DNA of 44,958 nucleotides from Bacteroidota bacterium (GCA_016868535.1 VGGQ01000004.1:1-44958), one strand, 5' to 3'; positions 1 to 9,054 are shown, counted from the stretch's first letter. Notes: generated by a model from the sequence alone, not told the origin. Numbers and translations: made by a program.

Positions 1-42
1 TTTACACTTGCCACTAACTTGCCTATACCCGCTACTTTATAT

Positions 43-86
43 CGCCAATAACACCTTTTTGGGTGTATTGGCGCTACTCAGTAGCG
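43..86. repeat. two abutting hairpins (CGCCAATA..TATTGGCG and CGCTAC-tca-GTAGCG)
   Basis: Stem 43-50/66-73 (8 bp, plus CACC/GGTG inside) and stem 72-77/81-86 (6 bp perfect, 3-nt loop) read directly. Confidence 0.6.
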
Positions 87-120
87 TATTATTTTCAAAC
101 ATACTGAACAAATTAAGTTT

Positions 121-297
121 TCACAAATTGTCGAACGGACTGTGGATGTTGCGCAAACCTTCGGTGCTTACATTAAGATTCTTTGTCATCCATACTTGGT
201 TGCCAATGGTTATTTCTGTTGATGCACCGCCACCACAAGAACTTACCATCATTGCAGTCAACACAACTGCACTTAAAATTAAGCTTACATGTTTCAT
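121..297 (-). pseudogene. truncated lipoprotein with FISUMP-like start (TEITIGNQVWMTKNLNVST)
   Basis: Lipobox MMVSSC after signal peptide; 'ITIGNQVWMTKNLNVS' resembles the Fibrobacter succinogenes major paralogous domain, which then stops abruptly. Confidence 0.5.
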
Positions 298-308
298 TTT
301 TATATGTT

Positions 309-404
309 TCAAATTGTCAAATAAATTAACTTGGGTTTGCCGCAGCTTACTATTAAAGCAGAAAGCAATAAAGTGGTAGCTAATATGGAGAATAGTTTTT
401 TCAT
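309..404 (-). pseudogene. truncated lipoprotein (signal peptide and lipobox only)
   Basis: MKKLFSILATTLLLSALIVSCGKPKLIYLTI* : complete lipoprotein signal, no mature domain. Confidence 0.4.
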
Positions 405-497
405 ACAACAAACATAGCAATTACCAGTTGTTTTAAAAGTACTTACGTGTAATAGAATAAAAACTCCCACCCGACCATCCATTAAGTCAGGATCGTT

Positions 498-545
498 GTT
501 TCCAAACAAAACGATTTCATTGAATTCGCCTGGTTGTTTGGAAAC
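498..545. repeat. 12-bp perfect inverted repeat GTTTCCAAACAA / TTGTTTGGAAAC
   Basis: Arms 498-509 and 534-545, 24-bp spacer. Confidence 0.6.
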
Positions 546-773
546 AGGCGGTGGCTGTTTTGCAATTCAACATCGGATAGATCTTTAATTTTTTTACATG
601 ATAGACATAAACATGCCTAGACAAAAATAACTTTACAGGGATGCACAGCATCGGCTATATATATTGTTTCCATGAACAGAATTTATCAACATCCATACAA
701 ACCAAAAATAATGTTTCACTTAATATTTGACGGATATTCTAATTAGTAGTATATCAGCAATATGTAATAGACA

Positions 774-795
774 GTTCGATTCCTGGCGGGACCAC
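774..795 (+). other. tRNA 3'-end remnant, probable att-site scar
   Basis: GTTCGATTCCTGGCGGGACCAC resembles a T-loop plus acceptor 3' strand, but the 5' T-stem does not pair and no upstream tRNA body is present. Confidence 0.5.
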
Positions 796-910
796 AAAGT
801 AACTTTCGTTTAATTTCGGATTTTTTCTAAATCCTTATTTATCAACATTTTCCATTTCAGAGGTTTTTACAATCTGCCGGGAACTTTCGAAATTTGTTTC
901 ACCTGAGACA

Positions 911-1072
911 AAATCTATCAGTGTTACCTGCTTCCTGAAGCTGCTGAAAACCGACCTAAATCATTAGGTAACTATGGGCAGAATTGTCTATGATCAAAAG
1001 AAAGTACAATTCACCACCGGTATCAGGGTGACAGCAGATACTTGGGACCCTAAAAACCAGCACCTTGAATAA
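911..1072 (+). pseudogene. tyrosine recombinase (Bacteroidetes integrase) N-terminal arm-binding domain remnant
   Basis: One frame: KSISVTCFLKLLKTDLNH*VTMGRIVYDQKKVQFTTGIRVTADTWDPKNQHLE*; in-frame TAG and no catalytic domain. Confidence 0.65.
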
Positions 1073-1346
1073 CATTCAAGTCGAAAGAATAATCCGTTAC
1101 CGTATAAAACACGGTATGACTATGCAAGAAGTATCAAGAAGAGCCGTTGATGCGTTTTTTAAAATTGAGTATAAAAAAGCTTTATAAAATGCATATTATT
1201 TTAACGCTCTAATAATCTTTTGAATATTTTGGCATCCAGCAACAATATTTGATGTATTCTGTATAGATTTGCCAGTATTAGAAAATTTCAGCGGTCAAAT
1301 TTTATGTGGTTGCTCATAAATCGGGAGACTAATAAATTACGGAACC

Positions 1347-1832
1347 ATGGACCAAGTCAGAAATATAACATTCCAACCTAATACAAACGATTGTATTGTT
1401 TGTGGTTCAAAGTTTGTTTACAAGAGACAATCAATGAAGTATTGCTCTAATGCTTGTAAATGCCAAGCATATCAAGCAAGGCAAAACAATAAACAATCAA
1501 TAAAAGGATTGGACAAAACCCTGGCATTTATGGTTGGTTCCAGGAGTGTCTCAAAGCAAAACATTGTTCCGAAACAAACAACAAAAAGTGGCACATCTTC
1601 AATCGTTCAAGAACAAAGGCAAACAATCAATCAGCAAAAGGCACACATAGAGCACCTTCATAAACAAGCCGAGCAGTTTGTTCAAATGGTTACCTATGAA
1701 ACTAACAAACAGATTAAAGACGCATTAGAACAAGCAAAAAAAGCAATCGCCATGTGCAAGGCATGTATGAAGGAAAATGACAGGCTAAAAGCTGAAAACA
1801 TTAAACTCAAAACGAAGGTTCCTACTAACTAA
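1347..1832 (+). CDS. small protein with N-terminal zinc-ribbon-like motif (CxxC..CxxxC) and coiled-coil C-terminus
   Basis: CIVCGSKFVYKRQSMKYCSNACKCQAYQARQ then Q/K/E-rich helix; complete ORF. Confidence 0.6.
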   Translation: MDQVRNITFQPNTNDCIVCGSKFVYKRQSMKYCSNACKCQAYQARQNNKQSIKGLDKTLAFMVGSRSVSKQNIVPKQTTKSGTSSIVQEQRQTINQQKAHIEHLHKQAEQFVQMVTYETNKQIKDALEQAKKAIAMCKACMKENDRLKAENIKLKTKVPTN

Positions 1833-1844
1833 AAGAGGTCAAGC

Positions 1845-1877
1845 TTTTTTATTACTGCGTAATAATGTAATAAAAAA
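1845..1877. terminator. AT-rich hairpin downstream of zinc-ribbon ORF
   Basis: ttttttattac / gtaataaaaaa, 11-bp stem. Confidence 0.35.
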
Positions 1878-2004
1878 TTGATAAAAGTTGACTTTTTTAT
1901 TGACAACGTTAGCGTTAACGCATAACTATTTTTTTAGATGTATTGATTGAAAAAGCAGATGGAAAGAAGAGCCGTTTTTTGTGCATAAAAAGTAGCTTTT
2001 TTTT

Positions 2005-2037
2005 GTTATGAATATAAAATAAAAAACATTATTTTTG
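2005..2037 (+). promoter_or_regulatory. Bacteroidota-type promoter for the gltD-like/kor operon
   Basis: TATTTTTG at 2030-2037 matches TAnnTTTG; TTTG at 2002-2005 with long spacer. Confidence 0.4.
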
Positions 2038-2067
2038 GAACTATTGAAATTTTAAAAAAAGAAGAAT

Positions 2068-3855
2068 TTGAAACCAACAGATATCAACAATCCGGAGTAT
2101 TTTCATAAAGTAGTCGATTGTCAACACGCTTGTCCGGCACACACTCCTGTTCCCGAATACATAAGGCTTATAGCAGCAGAAAAATATACGGAAGCGTATA
2201 TGATCAATTGGGATTCCAATGTGTTTCCCGGTGTATTGGGTCGTACCTGCGACCGCCCTTGTGAACCTGCCTGCCGCAGAGGGAGGGTAGAGGAGGAGCC
2301 GGTTGCGATTTGCCGTTTAAAACGTGTTGCCGCAGATAATAAAGGCGATGTAAAAAAATATATGCCACAAGGCCCTTTTACATCCAATGGGAAAAAAGTG
2401 GCATTGGTTGGTGCAGGACCTGCTTCCCTTACTGTTGCGCGTGATCTGGCCCCATTAGGTTATGAATTACATTTATATGATGAGCAAAAATCAGGTGGTG
2501 GATTCATGCGTAGTCAGATCCCATCCTTCCGTTTGCCGGAAACTGTTTTAAATGAAGAAGTAAACTTTATTCTTGATCTGGGAATTCACACACATTTCAA
2601 TCAATATGTATCCAGCTTAAAAGAATTATTAAATAAAGATTATGATGCAGTATTTGTGGGGTCGGGTGCTCCAAAGGGTCGTGATCTGGATATTTCTGGT
2701 CGTAAAGAAGCTGCAGCTAATATTCACATCGGTATCACTTGGCTCGCAAATGTAGCGTTTGAGCATACTAAATCCATCGGTAAAAAGGTAATTGTATTAG
2801 GCGGAGGAAATACCGCAATGGATTGTTGCAGAACCTCCCGCAGGTTAGGTGGTGAGCAAGTAAAAGTGATTGTTCGTAGTCCTTTTGCGGAAATGAAAGC
2901 ATCACCTTGGGAAAAGGAAGATGCGATCCATGAGGATATTCCAATTATAGATAACCATGTACCCAAATCATTTGTGGTGGAAAATGGAAAATTAAAAGGA
3001 ATGACTTTCGAAAAAGTACAAGCTGTTTATGAAAATGGAAAACGTAAACTAGTTCCTGTTGGTGGTGAAGATGTATTTTTTGAAGCAGATGATGTATTGG
3101 TGGCTATCGGACAAGAAAATAGTTTTCCCTGGATAGAGCGTGATCTAGGAATTGAATTCGATAAATGGGATATGCCCTTAGTGAATGAAACTACGTTTGT
3201 TTCAACCAATAAAAAAGTATTTTTTGGTGGTGATGCTGCATTCGGACCAAAGAATGTAATCACTGCTGTGGCTCAAGGTCATCAAGCTGCAATTTCTATT
3301 GATTTAATGTGTAGAAATGAAGATCTGCATAAACGCCCTGCCCCGTATGTGAATTTAGTGACCCAAAAAATGGGAATTCATGAATGGGCTTACGATAGTG
3401 CTGTAGTAACAGATAAACGATATGCTGTTCCACAAGCAGATAAAAAAGTTACTTTATCTAACAGAAAAAAAGAAGTTGAATTAGGATTTGACGGTTTAAC
3501 CGGATTTAAAGAAGCTGAACGTTGCTTGAATTGTGATGTTCAAACTGTTTTTTCAACCAGCAAATGCATAGAGTGTGATGCTTGTGTGGATGTTTGTCCT
3601 ACTTCCTGTATCACCTTTACAGTAAATGCGGAAGAAGCAGATCTTCGTGCTAAGCTGAAAGTGCCGGCAAAAAATTTAAATCAAGATTTATATGTGTCGG
3701 ATGTGTTACCAACTGCACGTGTAATGATAAAAGATGAAAATGTTTGTTTGCATTGCGGATTGTGTGCAGAACGCTGTCCTACATCTGCATGGGATATGCA
3801 AAAGTTTTTTTACAATACAACAAAGGCACATACAGGTTGTGTTTCGCATACTTAA
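2068..3855 (+). CDS. GltD-like FAD/NAD(P)-dependent oxidoreductase with C-terminal 2x[4Fe-4S] ferredoxin domain (TTG start)
   Basis: Dinucleotide-binding motifs VALVGAGPASLTVARDL and VIVLGGGNTAMDC; CIECDACVDVCP and CLHCGLCAERCP clusters. Confidence 0.85.
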   Translation: MKPTDINNPEYFHKVVDCQHACPAHTPVPEYIRLIAAEKYTEAYMINWDSNVFPGVLGRTCDRPCEPACRRGRVEEEPVAICRLKRVAADNKGDVKKYMPQGPFTSNGKKVALVGAGPASLTVARDLAPLGYELHLYDEQKSGGGFMRSQIPSFRLPETVLNEEVNFILDLGIHTHFNQYVSSLKELLNKDYDAVFVGSGAPKGRDLDISGRKEAAANIHIGITWLANVAFEHTKSIGKKVIVLGGGNTAMDCCRTSRRLGGEQVKVIVRSPFAEMKASPWEKEDAIHEDIPIIDNHVPKSFVVENGKLKGMTFEKVQAVYENGKRKLVPVGGEDVFFEADDVLVAIGQENSFPWIERDLGIEFDKWDMPLVNETTFVSTNKKVFFGGDAAFGPKNVITAVAQGHQAAISIDLMCRNEDLHKRPAPYVNLVTQKMGIHEWAYDSAVVTDKRYAVPQADKKVTLSNRKKEVELGFDGLTGFKEAERCLNCDVQTVFSTSKCIECDACVDVCPTSCITFTVNAEEADLRAKLKVPAKNLNQDLYVSDVLPTARVMIKDENVCLHCGLCAERCPTSAWDMQKFFYNTTKAHTGCVSHT

Positions 3856-3862
3856 AATAATT

Positions 3863-3953
3863 CCGTGAAACTATGTGTTCACTCTGGTTAACTCCGTAAC
3901 GATAAAATATTACACAGAGATCACTGAGGAGGCCCAGAGAACCACAAGGAAAA
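3863..3953. repeat. inverted CAGAG-type intergenic repeat
   Basis: TTCCGTG..TGTGTTCACTCTGGTTAACTCCGTAAC and ACACAGAGATCACTGAGG..CAGAGAACCACAAGG are opposite-orientation copies of the same motif family. Confidence 0.45.
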
Positions 3954-3971
3954 AATATTAAAAGAAAAATT

Positions 3972-5813
3972 ATGTCATTAAAAACAGATAAGGTAAACGA
4001 TTTCGTGGTACGATTTGCAAATGTGAATGGAACGGGTTCTGCCAGTGCAAACTTTCTTTTTACAAAATCAATTTTCAGGATGGGAATTCCTGTAACACCC
4101 AAAAATATTTTTCCTTCTAACATACAAGGTTTACCAACTTGGTATGAAGTTCGTGTAAATGAACAAGGATACCTTGGCCGCAGAGAAGGTATTGATCTGA
4201 TGGTGGCGGTGAATCCTCAGAGTATGTTGAAAGATGTGCAAGATGTTAAGATAGGAGGGTACTTTTTATACGATAGCTCAAAACCTTTACATAGTGAGTA
4301 CATCCGTAGAGACATCAATTACCTCCCTATTCCTTTGATGCAAATGTGCAATGAAGCATATACGGATGCTCGCCAACGACAATTATTTAAAAACATTATT
4401 TACGTTGGTGTGCTTTCCGCTTTGTTAGACATTGAGTTTAAAATACTGGAAGATCTGTTGGCGGAACAATTTAAAGGAAAAGAAAAATTAATTCCGGCCA
4501 ACGTAAAAGCATTGCAATTGGGGGTTGATTATGTTCACAAAAATTTTAAATATCCATTAGAAATTCGTGTTGAAAGAAGAAATTTGGTGGGTGATTGTAT
4601 AATGATGGAAGGTAATGCTGCCTGTGGTTTAGGAGCTGTTTATGCCGGAGCTACAGTAGCTGCATGGTATCCTATCACCCCATCTACATCAGTTGTTGAA
4701 GCATTTAGTGACTATGCTGCCGAACTTCGTGTGGACAAAATTACCGGTAAAAATAATGTAGCAATTATTCAGGCTGAAGATGAGTTAGCAGCCATAGGAA
4801 TCGTAATTGGCGCCAACTGGAATGGCGCACGTTCATTTACTGCAACCAGCGGACCCGGTGTTTCATTGATGAATGAATTTTTAGGCCTGGCTTATTTTGC
4901 AGAAATACCAACAGTATTAATTGATGTACAACGAACAGGCCCATCAACCGGAATGCCTACACGTACACAACAATCAGATATATTGGAGGCAGCTTATGCA
5001 TCACATGGTGATACAAAACACGTTTTACTTTTCCCATCAACACCAACCGAATGTTTTGAAATGACTGCTGATTCATTTGATCTTGCAGAACAATTGCAAA
5101 CACCGGTTATTTTAATGACTGATTTGGATCTTGGAATGAATGATCACGTTACAAAAGCATTGAGCTGGGATGATAAACGTGGTTACAAAAGAGGCAAAGT
5201 ATTGGATGCTGCCGCTCTTGAAAAATTAGAAAAATTCGGGCGCTATTTGGATGTAGATAAAGATGGAATTCCTTATCGTACCATTCCCGGAACACATCCT
5301 ACAAGAGGTTCATATTTTACACGAGGAACTTCACGTGATGAATATGCAGTTTATACTGAGGATAGTGCCGCATATAAACGTAATATGGATCGTTTGATCC
5401 GTAAATGGAACACAGCCAAAGATATGGTGCCTGCACCTCAGCTATATCAGAAAAAAAATAAATCCAAATATGGTATTTTATTTTTTGGAACTTCTACCTA
5501 TTCTGCACAGGAAGCAATGGATATTTTAGAAGAAGAAGATGTAATTGTTGATGCTATTCGTTTAAAAGCATTTCCATTTAATCAAACAGTTGAGGACTTT
5601 ATAAATTCACATGATAAGGTATTTGTAATAGAACAAAATCGCGATGCACAATTAAAAAGTTTAATGATGATTGAATTACACGCTGATCCTAATAAATTGA
5701 TCTCTGTGTTGAATTATGATGGTATGCCGATAACAGCTGATAACATTTTGAAACAGATTACATCGAATTTATCAGAAAATAATATTAACCGCAAAGTCGC
5801 AGAGGTGCGATGA
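3972..5813 (+). CDS. 2-oxoacid:ferredoxin oxidoreductase, fused gamma-alpha subunit (KorA-like)
   Basis: Gamma domain at N-term; alpha motifs GNAACGLGAVYAGATVAAWYPITPSTSVVEAF, ATSGPGVSLMNEFLGLAYFAEIPTVLIDVQRTGPSTGMPTRTQQSD. Confidence 0.9.
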   Translation: MSLKTDKVNDFVVRFANVNGTGSASANFLFTKSIFRMGIPVTPKNIFPSNIQGLPTWYEVRVNEQGYLGRREGIDLMVAVNPQSMLKDVQDVKIGGYFLYDSSKPLHSEYIRRDINYLPIPLMQMCNEAYTDARQRQLFKNIIYVGVLSALLDIEFKILEDLLAEQFKGKEKLIPANVKALQLGVDYVHKNFKYPLEIRVERRNLVGDCIMMEGNAACGLGAVYAGATVAAWYPITPSTSVVEAFSDYAAELRVDKITGKNNVAIIQAEDELAAIGIVIGANWNGARSFTATSGPGVSLMNEFLGLAYFAEIPTVLIDVQRTGPSTGMPTRTQQSDILEAAYASHGDTKHVLLFPSTPTECFEMTADSFDLAEQLQTPVILMTDLDLGMNDHVTKALSWDDKRGYKRGKVLDAAALEKLEKFGRYLDVDKDGIPYRTIPGTHPTRGSYFTRGTSRDEYAVYTEDSAAYKRNMDRLIRKWNTAKDMVPAPQLYQKKNKSKYGILFFGTSTYSAQEAMDILEEEDVIVDAIRLKAFPFNQTVEDFINSHDKVFVIEQNRDAQLKSLMMIELHADPNKLISVLNYDGMPITADNILKQITSNLSENNINRKVAEVR

Positions 5814-5835
5814 AAATAATCTCTGCGCCTTAGCG
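5790..5835. repeat. imperfect palindrome overlapping 3' end of the KorA-like gene
   Basis: cgcaaagtcgcagag (5790-5804) vs ctctgcgccttagcg (5821-5835): 13/15 pairs. Confidence 0.7.
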
Positions 5836-5869
5836 TATACGGGGTAAAAAAATAAACAAAAAAAAGACT

Positions 5870-6922
5870 ATGAGTTACATTAGACCCAAATTCCGCCACC
5901 CTGAGTTACCTAAAAATAAATTAGGTTATACCATTGATTATTATGAGGGTTCTCTTTCTACACTATGTGCTGGTTGCGGACACGATTCAATTACTGCCGG
6001 TATTATACAGGCGGCATTCGAATTAAATATTGAACCTCACAAGCTTGCAAAACTTTCAGGGATCGGTTGTTCGTCTAAAACACCCGCTTATTTATTAAGC
6101 AACTCTCATGGATTTAATTCTGTTCATGGACGTATGCCTTCTGTTGCTACCGGAGCCAATTTAGCGAATCGTGATTTGATTTATTTTGGTGTTTCCGGTG
6201 ATGGTGATTCTGCAAGTATTGGAATGGGACAATTTGTTCACGTGATCAGAAGAAGTTTAAACATGACCTACATTGTAATGAACAATGGTTGTTATGGATT
6301 AACAAAAGGTCAAGACTCTGCAACTGCTGATCAGGGTTCAAAAAATAAAACCGGACACATAAATTTTTTTGAATCCATCGATCTGGCGAGTTTAGCAATT
6401 GAACTGGGTGCAACATTTGTGGCTCAAAGTTTTTCAGGCGATAAAGCTCAATTAGTGCCGCTAGTGAAAGCTGCGATGAAACATCCTGGCTTTGCATTCA
6501 TCAATGTAATTTCACCTTGTGTAACATTCAATAATAATGTGGGTTCCACCAAATCATACGATTATGTTCGTCATCATACAGAAGCAACTGCTACCCTTGA
6601 TTTTGTTCCGGAAATGGCTGAGATCACAACTAGTTATGATGAAGGAACTGTAAAGCATGTAAAGATGCATGATGGTACTACAATCAAATTGAATAAACTT
6701 GCACAAGAGTGGGATCCATTGGATAGACAATCTGCAGTTAATGCAGTGATTAATGCAAAAGCGAAAAATGAAATTCTTACCGGACTATTGTATATGAATC
6801 CTGATGCAAATGATTTACATCATTTGATTAAAACTAGCGATACTCCTTTAAATTCACTAACCAAAGATGTTCTTTGTCCCGGCTCATCAGTATTGAAAGA
6901 AATTAATGCAGGGTTGAGGTAA
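5870..6922 (+). CDS. 2-oxoacid:ferredoxin oxidoreductase beta subunit (KorB-like, TPP-binding)
   Basis: STLCAGCGHDSITAGI, GIGCSSKTPAYL, GDGDSASIGMGQFVHVIRRSLNMTYIVMNNGCYGLTKGQ. Confidence 0.92.
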   Translation: MSYIRPKFRHPELPKNKLGYTIDYYEGSLSTLCAGCGHDSITAGIIQAAFELNIEPHKLAKLSGIGCSSKTPAYLLSNSHGFNSVHGRMPSVATGANLANRDLIYFGVSGDGDSASIGMGQFVHVIRRSLNMTYIVMNNGCYGLTKGQDSATADQGSKNKTGHINFFESIDLASLAIELGATFVAQSFSGDKAQLVPLVKAAMKHPGFAFINVISPCVTFNNNVGSTKSYDYVRHHTEATATLDFVPEMAEITTSYDEGTVKHVKMHDGTTIKLNKLAQEWDPLDRQSAVNAVINAKAKNEILTGLLYMNPDANDLHHLIKTSDTPLNSLTKDVLCPGSSVLKEINAGLR

Positions 6923-7004
6923 TATAATCAATCGTTATTTTTTATAAGTTTGTCACGAATTGGTCCCGCAATATTAGGATTCGCACCTACTGGGGGATTA
7001 TAGG

Positions 7005-7073
7005 TAACTTGCTTATTGGCGAACAAATTTGCACATATAATCCTCCTAATCAAATATTTTGTGCAACAAAATT
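7005..7073 (+). repeat. structured repeat A, left copy
   Basis: taacttgcttattggcgaacaaatttgcacatat...atattttgtgcaa; closely matches repeat B at 9901-9963; internal TTGCACA/TGTGCAA stem. Confidence 0.6.
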
Positions 7074-7278
7074 GCCCCTCTGCAGAGCAAATATACTTGG
7101 ATTTATTACAAAGTCAAAGCCCCCTTAGCGTCCCTTAATTGCCGTTCAACCCGTTATAGAATCGCCCACAAAGGCCCCATTTACATGTTTGATTCGCTGG
7201 GCGACCACAACGCATTCAACACTTGTATATCGCCTTTAAACATGTCTTCAGACCAGCATACAGTCTGTCGTTGGCTTC

Positions 7279-7427
7279 TCAAATGCCTTGTTCAGCCGCA
7301 GGACGCAATGAATCGGCGTTTCCAATGTCAGTAATCTGCGCTTTTTCGGTGCTCACTGAGTTGCAGGTTGCCAGTGCTATGGCCAGGCCTAAGGTGAGGG
7401 TCAAAATGGGAATTGTTTTTTAATCAT
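7279..7427 (-). pseudogene. frameshifted lipoprotein remnant
   Basis: ATGATTAAAAAACAATTCCC then, after a frame change, ILTLTLGLAIALATCNSVSTEKAQITDIGNADSLRPAAEQGI*. Confidence 0.35.
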
Positions 7428-7451
7428 TCCGAGTATTTATTTTGGTTAAGG

Positions 7452-7994
7452 TTATTGCACCTTTACGTCGGTGGTGGCCACAGCCACTATTTCGTTGTTC
7501 ATGATCACCGGAACTGCGCGTGTTCTCATCCACACTTCGCCACCTCCGGCATCAAAATAAGGCTTGGTCCAAATGGCATATCCACTGTCTACAGGCATGC
7601 GCAGCCAGGCTTGTTCGTCTATTTTATAGGCCGAGTCGGCCAAGTTTTTCATAGCCAGGGTATCGTTTAGGCGGTACCAATACGGGCTGTAGTAAACCTT
7701 TCCAGCGCTATCCAATAGCGCCACGGTTGCCCCAAAGAAACTCGGCGATTGGGCCGCCAGATAATCCCTTACCCGATTGGAAAGGCCGGTAGAATCAAGG
7801 GGATGGGCCTGCAAATCCACCACAAAGGCGTCCAAAGCAACTTCGTAAGCCAACAACGGATTTCGGTCATTCTCCTTTTTGCATGCCACCAATAGCAGCA
7901 GCGCCAACACAGCTTGGGACATGGTCCGCAGCAATCCTTTTGTTCGGTGGATGGCGGAGCATACTCCGTTCGCAGTCGTTTTCAGTGTTTTCAT
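7452..7994 (-). CDS. lipoprotein with stand-alone Cache-like sensory domain
   Basis: LLLLVACKKEND lipobox; YAIWTKPYFDAGGGEVWMRTRAVPVIMNNEIVAVATTDV resembles PDC/Cache C-terminal signature; no signalling output domain. Confidence 0.6.
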   Translation of the reverse strand: MKTLKTTANGVCSAIHRTKGLLRTMSQAVLALLLLVACKKENDRNPLLAYEVALDAFVVDLQAHPLDSTGLSNRVRDYLAAQSPSFFGATVALLDSAGKVYYSPYWYRLNDTLAMKNLADSAYKIDEQAWLRMPVDSGYAIWTKPYFDAGGGEVWMRTRAVPVIMNNEIVAVATTDVKVQ

Positions 7995-8051
7995 AGCGTT
8001 TAGGAGTTTTGTTCTCGAATATTTCGTGTCAATACATTTTTTTAATTTCTT

Positions 8052-8104
8052 CTCATAAGGCTTTTCGGAATACCCCTCATTTTCTGGAGTGGGTTCTGGA
8101 CTGC
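8052..8104. repeat. structured direct repeat C, copy 1
   Basis: 42/53 ungapped identities (by eye) to 9055-9107; internal hairpin. Confidence 0.65.
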
Positions 8105-8118
8105 GTTTGTTTGCTAAA

Positions 8119-8412
8119 TTATTTGCAATTGCCCATTTCTTTCAATAAGGCTTCAGCAAATTTTTCCTTATCAGAGTCAGAAGTGTATTTCCCTTCCAAT
8201 TCTTTTGATAAACTTTCCGCTTCAGAAGTCAACTTTGTGCTTTCTTCCATTACGGACATATCACCAGATGTTACTCTCTGCATTAGTTTTTGAGCTTTGC
8301 ATTGAAGTTCTGCAACTCTTTTAGCATCTCTTTCAATAGATCCACCTCCGCAGCTTGTTAAAATTGTTGAAGCAAATAAGATTGCTCCGAAAATTGTCAT
8401 TACTTTTCTCAT
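8119..8412 (-). CDS. small lipoprotein of unknown function
   Basis: MRKVMTIFGAILFASTILTSCGGG lipobox, helical mature domain. Confidence 0.6.
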   Translation of the reverse strand: MRKVMTIFGAILFASTILTSCGGGSIERDAKRVAELQCKAQKLMQRVTSGDMSVMEESTKLTSEAESLSKELEGKYTSDSDKEKFAEALLKEMGNCK

Positions 8413-8517
8413 TTTTATATTTTATTAAGAAATATCCATTAAAATTTATCTTCTCTAACCAACTTTGCTGATAGAGGGTCTAAAGATTTGTATTTTGATT
8501 TTTATTATTTCAATTGC

Positions 8518-9033
8518 CTATTTGGATGTAAAACTAAAATCACCCTTTGCAACAATTGAATTGTTCTTTTTGACATTGAAAGTTCCAACAATTTCACCTG
8601 GTACTGAATACTTTGTGAAGGTTATTTCAGCATAGTCGTATGATAAGTCATTACCATTTATCGTTGCCAAAAATTCAAAATCATCTTGGTAGGCCATATA
8701 GTCCCCTCTTGACGTGTATTTCTTATTGATTTTTACGTTTCTGCCTATATGATCTGATGGCCAAATATCAAGATATGCATCATTGCTCACGTCAAAATAA
8801 ACAAAGAGCATTGCTCTATTAGTTGACTGAAACGAAAATGTATTAATAGAGTTTGCGATAGGACTTGTTGTAAAAGTTGCTTTCAGTTTTGCACCGTTTG
8901 TAATCTCTAAATTGAAAGTTCCATTATTTGGGGTTTCCTCCTTTTTACAGCCCGTAAAAATCAATAGTAAAAGTGAAACTAGAAGTAGTTGATTTTTCAA
9001 GATTTTAATCCCATAGTTAAATTTAAATTTCAT
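8518..9033 (-). CDS. lipoprotein of unknown function
   Basis: LLLVSLLLLIFTGCKKEETP lipobox; beta-rich mature region. Confidence 0.65.
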   Translation of the reverse strand: MKFKFNYGIKILKNQLLLVSLLLLIFTGCKKEETPNNGTFNLEITNGAKLKATFTTSPIANSINTFSFQSTNRAMLFVYFDVSNDAYLDIWPSDHIGRNVKINKKYTSRGDYMAYQDDFEFLATINGNDLSYDYAEITFTKYSVPGEIVGTFNVKKNNSIVAKGDFSFTSK

Positions 9034-9054
9034 TTTGTGTGGTATAATATCCTA

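Noticed and set aside
774-795. Intact tRNA gene
   Set aside because: T-stem 5' strand does not pair and no D/anticodon arms are found upstream; kept only as a 3'-end remnant.
1073-1187. VERIIRYRIKHGMTMQEVSRRAVDAFFKIEYKKAL* fragment after the integrase remnant
   Set aside because: Looks like a coding remnant but too short to assign; could be a chance open stretch.
7413-7670. 85-aa plus-strand ORF (MFFNHSEYLFWLRLLHLY...)
   Set aside because: Antisense to the Cache-like lipoprotein gene, which has a clear lipobox and domain pattern.
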